DNA of 64,000 nucleotides from Hysterangium stoloniferum (taxonomy: Eukaryota > Basidiomycota > Agaricomycetes > Hysterangiales > Hysterangiaceae), in NCBI GenBank assembly GCA_015178975.1, contig WHVD01000229.1:44555-108554 (forward strand), given 5' to 3'. How positions within the stretch are numbered: position 1 is the first letter of the stretch; each line of letters starts with the position of its first letter. Below the pieces are notes generated by a model that saw nothing but the letters and a program-made list of their open reading frames with translations, was not told the origin of the DNA and ran no database searches. This document shows, piece after piece, positions 59,632-64,000 of the stretch. Position numbers and translations under genes: made by a program.

Positions 59632-61674
59632 ACGTGTGCTGTAGTCCTGCGTCTTGTGCTCATTCTTCCTCCCAGACTTTCTCGCCTCCCCCAGTCCCCG
59701 TCTTTCAGACTCTTTTCAGAGAGAAGAAACACCACAATGCTTTGACAAAGAAGTATGTCCTCCGTTCTTCCAATGGAAATGAGATTTCACTTATTATGCT
59801 TACGCCCCAACCACGCGATCTAATAGGATCTACTTGAAGGCATCGACGTGTGACTCCCGTGCTTGGATAGAGAGTGTGTGGGGGGCGATGTGACGCGGAT
59901 GCATGTGCAGCTGCAGTGTGGGATGCTTGGGTATCCGTGTATGTGAAGAGCATGCTGGAACCGAACCCGAAACGAGTGAGTAGGCTGTTTTTTCTTCTTC
60001 TGTGAACAGCTGAGTATAAGCAGGGAAGTTTTAATGATTGAGTTGGTGGCGTTGGTGATAGAACCGTAGCGGACCGCCGCTCAAGAACCTTGCTACTGTC
60101 GAGGACACAGAGAAGGACAATTATGAGTGTATGCCGACAGTGAGATTTTGGGCTTCTCATGGACAAGGAACGAGGTCATTTATTGACGAGTCGAATCATC
60201 CTGAGGTCCGTCATACTCGTGTAATGTTTTCGAGGCTGTCTCCCCTGCAAAACTGACGGGACCCCGCAATCTTGGAAACAGCTGCTACATGGGATCAACA
60301 TCGATATTCACACTTCCAGTCTTCCGCACATACCATCCCTTATCCTTTCTCACCCGCGCCTGTTCCTGCACCGAAGAGTTCCCCATATCCTGTTTTGACT
60401 TTCAGATGCGCAAGATAGCAGACTGAAGCCGCTCAGGCCGGTTATCGCACCCTCGCAGCCATTTCCCGTCTACACACCGCCGGTGTCCCTACCTCTGCCG
60501 AAATATTGGTGAGGTTGTGGAACAATGCCATCCCACGGTTATCCCTCGTCCATCCTCGACGCCACTGCCCGTACTCCAAGAACCCATCAAACCCACCATG
60601 TTCAAATCCCTCATCCGAAGAGTCCACGAAAAATTCTCGATGACGAAACAGCAAGACGCGCAAGAGTTCTTCGCATATATATTCTTAAAAGTCCTGCGTC
60701 AACACGGTAAACACGCGTCCCAGAGCCGGAGTCTACTGTCATCTTCTGCTTTGAGGTGGAGGAAGAGTCACGGTGTATGTAGTGCACGGAGGTTTGCGCT
60801 ATCGTGTGGACGAGCATGATGACTTGAGCGTGGGTATTCGATCCCGGCTTTAGAGAGGTATTGTATGCGCGGGGGAAGTTGCGTGAGTGCGTAGGGGACA
60901 GGATGGGTACCCTGCGGTTGAGTATTCCTACCCGCGGTGCGAGGTAGGGGTTCCACCGCAGACGTGAGTCTTTCATAGTGTCATCTCATTACTATAGGCT
61001 GATAGCGACTAGGTCGTGGATGTGTTTCCAGACGTGCACGTGTTGCGGCTTTCCCTCACACCTTGTTGTACATGCGACGAATTTTCTGCATGTGAGGTGG
61101 GTGCCTACAAAACGTGGTCAGCGGTGGTTATCCTCTCTTCAACGCGTGTCATGGACAAGGAGGGCGGCCCTTCCTTGAAGAATCGAGTCATCCTCAGGTA
61201 CGTCATACTCGCCCATGGATTTGAGCCTGTCTTCTCTCAAGGACTGAGAGGACTCAGGAATCTGGGAAACAGTGGCGACATGGCCTCCACCCTCCAGTCA
61301 ATATGCACACTTCCAGCCTTCCGCATATACTATCCCCTATCCTTTCTCACCCAGGCCTGTACCTGCACCCACCAGCTCCTCCCGCCTTGCATTGCCTGAC
61401 TTAACTCCGGCCTCTCCCGTACAAAAGCCCCCTCTCAATACTGCCCCTTTCGCAGCCATTCCCTACCGGTCGTTGTCAGAAGGCATTATTTGCTACCGGG
61501 AAGGCGGTTGTTGTGGTTGATTGGACCTGTAGAAGTTCCGGGTGTGTCATTGATGATATTGGACACCGTCGTTCGCCCGTCTTTCGTTTGACCTTACCGG
61601 TATCGATGAACCTTCCGTGCGGTCGAAAGTTGCGCCGGCAAGTGACAGTGGGCCTGAACCCTCTGTGGAGTAGA
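59632..61674 (+). pseudogene. Ubp14/USP5-type ubiquitin protease pseudogene, unit 6
   Basis: N-terminal region, zinc-finger core (EGIDV, C-x2-C-like, H-x3 pattern), linker (TEKDNYECMPTVRFWA), Cys box GPRNLGNSCYMGS (60258-60296), FKSLIRRVHEKFSMTKQQDA with QEFFAYIFLKVLRQHGK (60601-60705), hinge GLRYRVDEHDDLSV (60790-60831), region near WVPTK (about 61105), second linker copy, second Cys box GNSGDMAS without Cys (61250-61290) and UBA-like tail (about 61460-61510). This is the most readable unit and supports the Ubp14/USP5 assignment, but it is split over several frames. Confidence 0.8.
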
Positions 61675-62055
61675 TAGCTATGATGGAGGATGTGGGATGT
61701 ACGTTATATAATTAGTAACTGCACGCATGCACGCATACATGTAATATATGTGTTCGTTGTGAACATAATATGGAACATCTCCGATAAAGCACTACTATGC
61801 AACATGCAAGATTCGGATGAGAGACGGATCGATGGGATATTATTTCTAACCTGCAAAGTTTCAACACAGACAGAGGTAAGTAATCAAATTCTCAACATGA
61901 TGGGGGTACGAAGGTTTCTGTGAGTAGGAGCGGCGCGAAGAGACATATGGTTACCCTCAGATTCCATGCCATTTTGCGGCGGAGCTCTTTTCAAAGATTC
62001 AACGCCACTGTAATGATTCTATGATGTTGTAAAATTGTGGAGGACCGGTAGAATT
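61675..62055. repeat. Block T, copy 5
   Basis: Matches the other T blocks, with a shorter middle; ends at GAATTTGTGATG. No gene. Confidence 0.5.
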
Positions 62056-62400
62056 TGTGATGCCATGGTATCGGCGAAGCCAGCATCGAAGATTTCTGCC
62101 GGCCCCACGTCGCAATGGACCCATTCGGCGAGCCTCTTTAATACCTCCAGATTCATTTAATTGTAATTGGTTGTCACCCTCCTGGTCTGAAAATATTAAT
62201 GTCAAAATCCGGGCAATCAAACAACCGACGCTCATGACTTCAAGGAATGAAGGCGACGCGGGGGAGCGCCGGTCATTATGACGTCACTGCGTTATGAAAA
62301 ACTCTCGCCGGTAACTTAACGACTCGTGTGAACTTGTTACATGATAGGCCTTCACAGAAAGACCAGACCGTTAAGAAACGAAGCATCGGTATCGCCTGTT
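62056..62400. repeat. M exon 9 piece plus shared repeat
   Basis: 62060-62130 contains the exon 9 piece with a loss of about 15 bp; 62140-62345 matches 44640-44870. No gene. Confidence 0.5.
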
Positions 62401-64000
62401 TTAAGCGTTGAAAGGATGATTCTTAATGGCGCTTGATTTGACAGGGGACCCATGATAGGCAAGTCGCTAATGCTCAGTGTCGGTCATGGGAGGCCGTGGG
62501 CTGTGGTATGTGACTCGTGTATGGTATTTCAGCCGATTTTCGGACGTCTCGGGATCAAATTCTGTATTTACCCCTCCTTTTTGAATTGTGGTTTTAATAT
62601 TGAAACATCGTCCCTACTTTTTTAGCTTGGCTTCTTTCTCCACGACCAGTGGTCACACTGGTCACAATCACACGCGGCTTGGAGCACCCATCAAATGGTG
62701 GAGGAGGATCGCCAAGAGGGCTGAAACAGCCGAAATACATCGCTCAAGTATCGCAGGCTTGCAATTCCAACAATCGGTAGTGCATTGACTTGCTATACAT
62801 TAAACCTGTGACACGACATCAGGTGGGGCTAAAGATTGGCGGACGTTGCATGCGATGGTGGGGGGGATCCCGGCCGAAGCCCTTCGTTGGGAGATATATT
62901 AACTGATACATTAAAATTTTATATTCCTAGTCAAACGTGCGCTCGATTATTATTTGGTAGCTTCAATCCATCCACAGATTTGTTGGGTATATGCGTTTTG
63001 CATATTAATTGCGTGGATTATTCATAACAAGGTGGCCAAAGACACGGCCTTGGGAGGTTTTACCAGTGCGATCCATCGATATCGAGATGAGATAGGCAAA
63101 GTGTGTACGAGAATGCGAAAGGGAAAGGTAGGCGGGTAGCGACGGCGCTGTTTCTGTAGGAACACTACCTACGTTTGTACAGTTCAATTTTAAGCGACTC
63201 CGAAATGGATCCGGACTCGTCACTCGTCACCATTCTCTCGCCCGACAAATAGAGTTGCAAGAAGACAGAGGAGCGAATGTACGTCGTGCATCAAAATACC
63301 CAAGGTCGTCGTCCAACTCTCCTCTCCATGCATCGCAGAAAAGTCCAGGAAGTCGTGGAGAGCAGGGTTTGGGCTATTCGCTCACACTGCCGTGCACGCA
63401 ATTTCAGGTTCTGGATATTGTGAATTTAACGACAGTAACCCCCGTATTAGCCTCGAGGCGTCATGAAACAATAAATGGGCTGATTTTGGGTTCTGAACTA
63501 GTCTTCTGATAACCGAATAATTTGAGACGACAGGAACAATGTTGTTGTGACAAAAACCGGCAATGCTCATACCCCAAACGCGGGAACACTGCCAGATCGT
63601 ATATCGGACTAGACCACCCGCTTATATTTTCCCTTTCATCGTACGAGTTCATTTTCACCCACACGCGTATATATACATGCGCTTCTATGAAATGCAACCT
63701 CAGTCGTTTCCCTACAGCCCCGCTGGGCAGCGGCTGAGTCTTGGGCGTCCGCTGCTCCTCTTCTATTCTAGCTCGGTCCAATTTTGTAAGTTGTGCTGTC
63801 TTTCTTTGTCCTCAAGGAGAAGAAGTGAAGCATTGGCCAACCCAATCAAACCCAAACCATGAAGACTAAACATCCATCGACCTGACGCACCAACTTGGGA
63901 GCTCCCAAATCAAAGCTCGGCCTCTTCCACTTTTATTTCATTTCCTTACCATCCACATTCAATGTCCTCTCTTTTTGTCACGCTCGTCGCATTATGAATA
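62401..64000. repeat. Block A, copy 4 (cut by the window end)
   Basis: Matches 10970-12855 without the 337-bp stretch. Contains the Ser-rich frame at 63255-63509. Continues beyond the window. Confidence 0.65.

Overview
The window looks like nuclear DNA of a filamentous basidiomycete, most likely an agaricomycete mushroom. Genes are cut by short GT-AG introns of about 48-68 bp with CTGAC/CTAAC-like branch sites. The recognisable families are fungal: a multi-exon protein with an MLKL-like helical-bundle N-terminus, a DUF6533-type multi-span membrane protein, a Ubp14/USP5-type ubiquitin protease, a HEAT-repeat protein with one exon per repeat, and a small secreted Pro-rich protein. No species is assigned.

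Almost the whole window is a mosaic of segmental duplications. The core unit reads: upstream block, family M gene (about 2.7 kb, 12 exons), Ubp14 pseudogene (about 1.6-2 kb), then a shared tail (block T). Full-length M copies start at 1290, 17162, 26591 and 56710. Truncated copies lie at about 23375, 32677, 39350-40211 and 42317, with smaller pieces at 6045, 44561, 50286 and 62060. Ubp14 pseudogenes follow at 4361, 20369, 30190, 35057, 40212 and 59632, with a fragment at 50012. Copies at 1290 and 26591 have a DUF6533-type gene upstream on the minus strand. Copies at 17162 and 56710 have the Pro-rich gene or its relic upstream.

A second block (block A, about 3-4 kb) occurs at 10910-14460, inverted at 36200-39345, at 44880-49985 (interrupted by a 2.1 kb transposon) and at 62350-64000. 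A HEAT exon array fills 7504-9680.

Mobile elements are plentiful and datable by their insertions: four solo LTRs with exact 5-bp duplications, each inside a different M copy; a 2.1 kb TIR element with an 8-bp duplication; a 737-bp MULE-like MITE with a 9-bp duplication; a hAT BED-finger fragment; and a 303-bp insertion in a DUF6533 gene.

Only two loci look capable of making protein: the M copy at 26591 (12 exons, 690 codons open) and the Pro-rich secreted protein at 54274. The M copy at 56710 is open until a frameshift near its end. The most interesting content is family M: a putative cell-death-type N-terminus joined to a long C-terminal region I do not recognise, in an actively duplicating and decaying cluster. 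No tRNA, rRNA or CRISPR array was seen.
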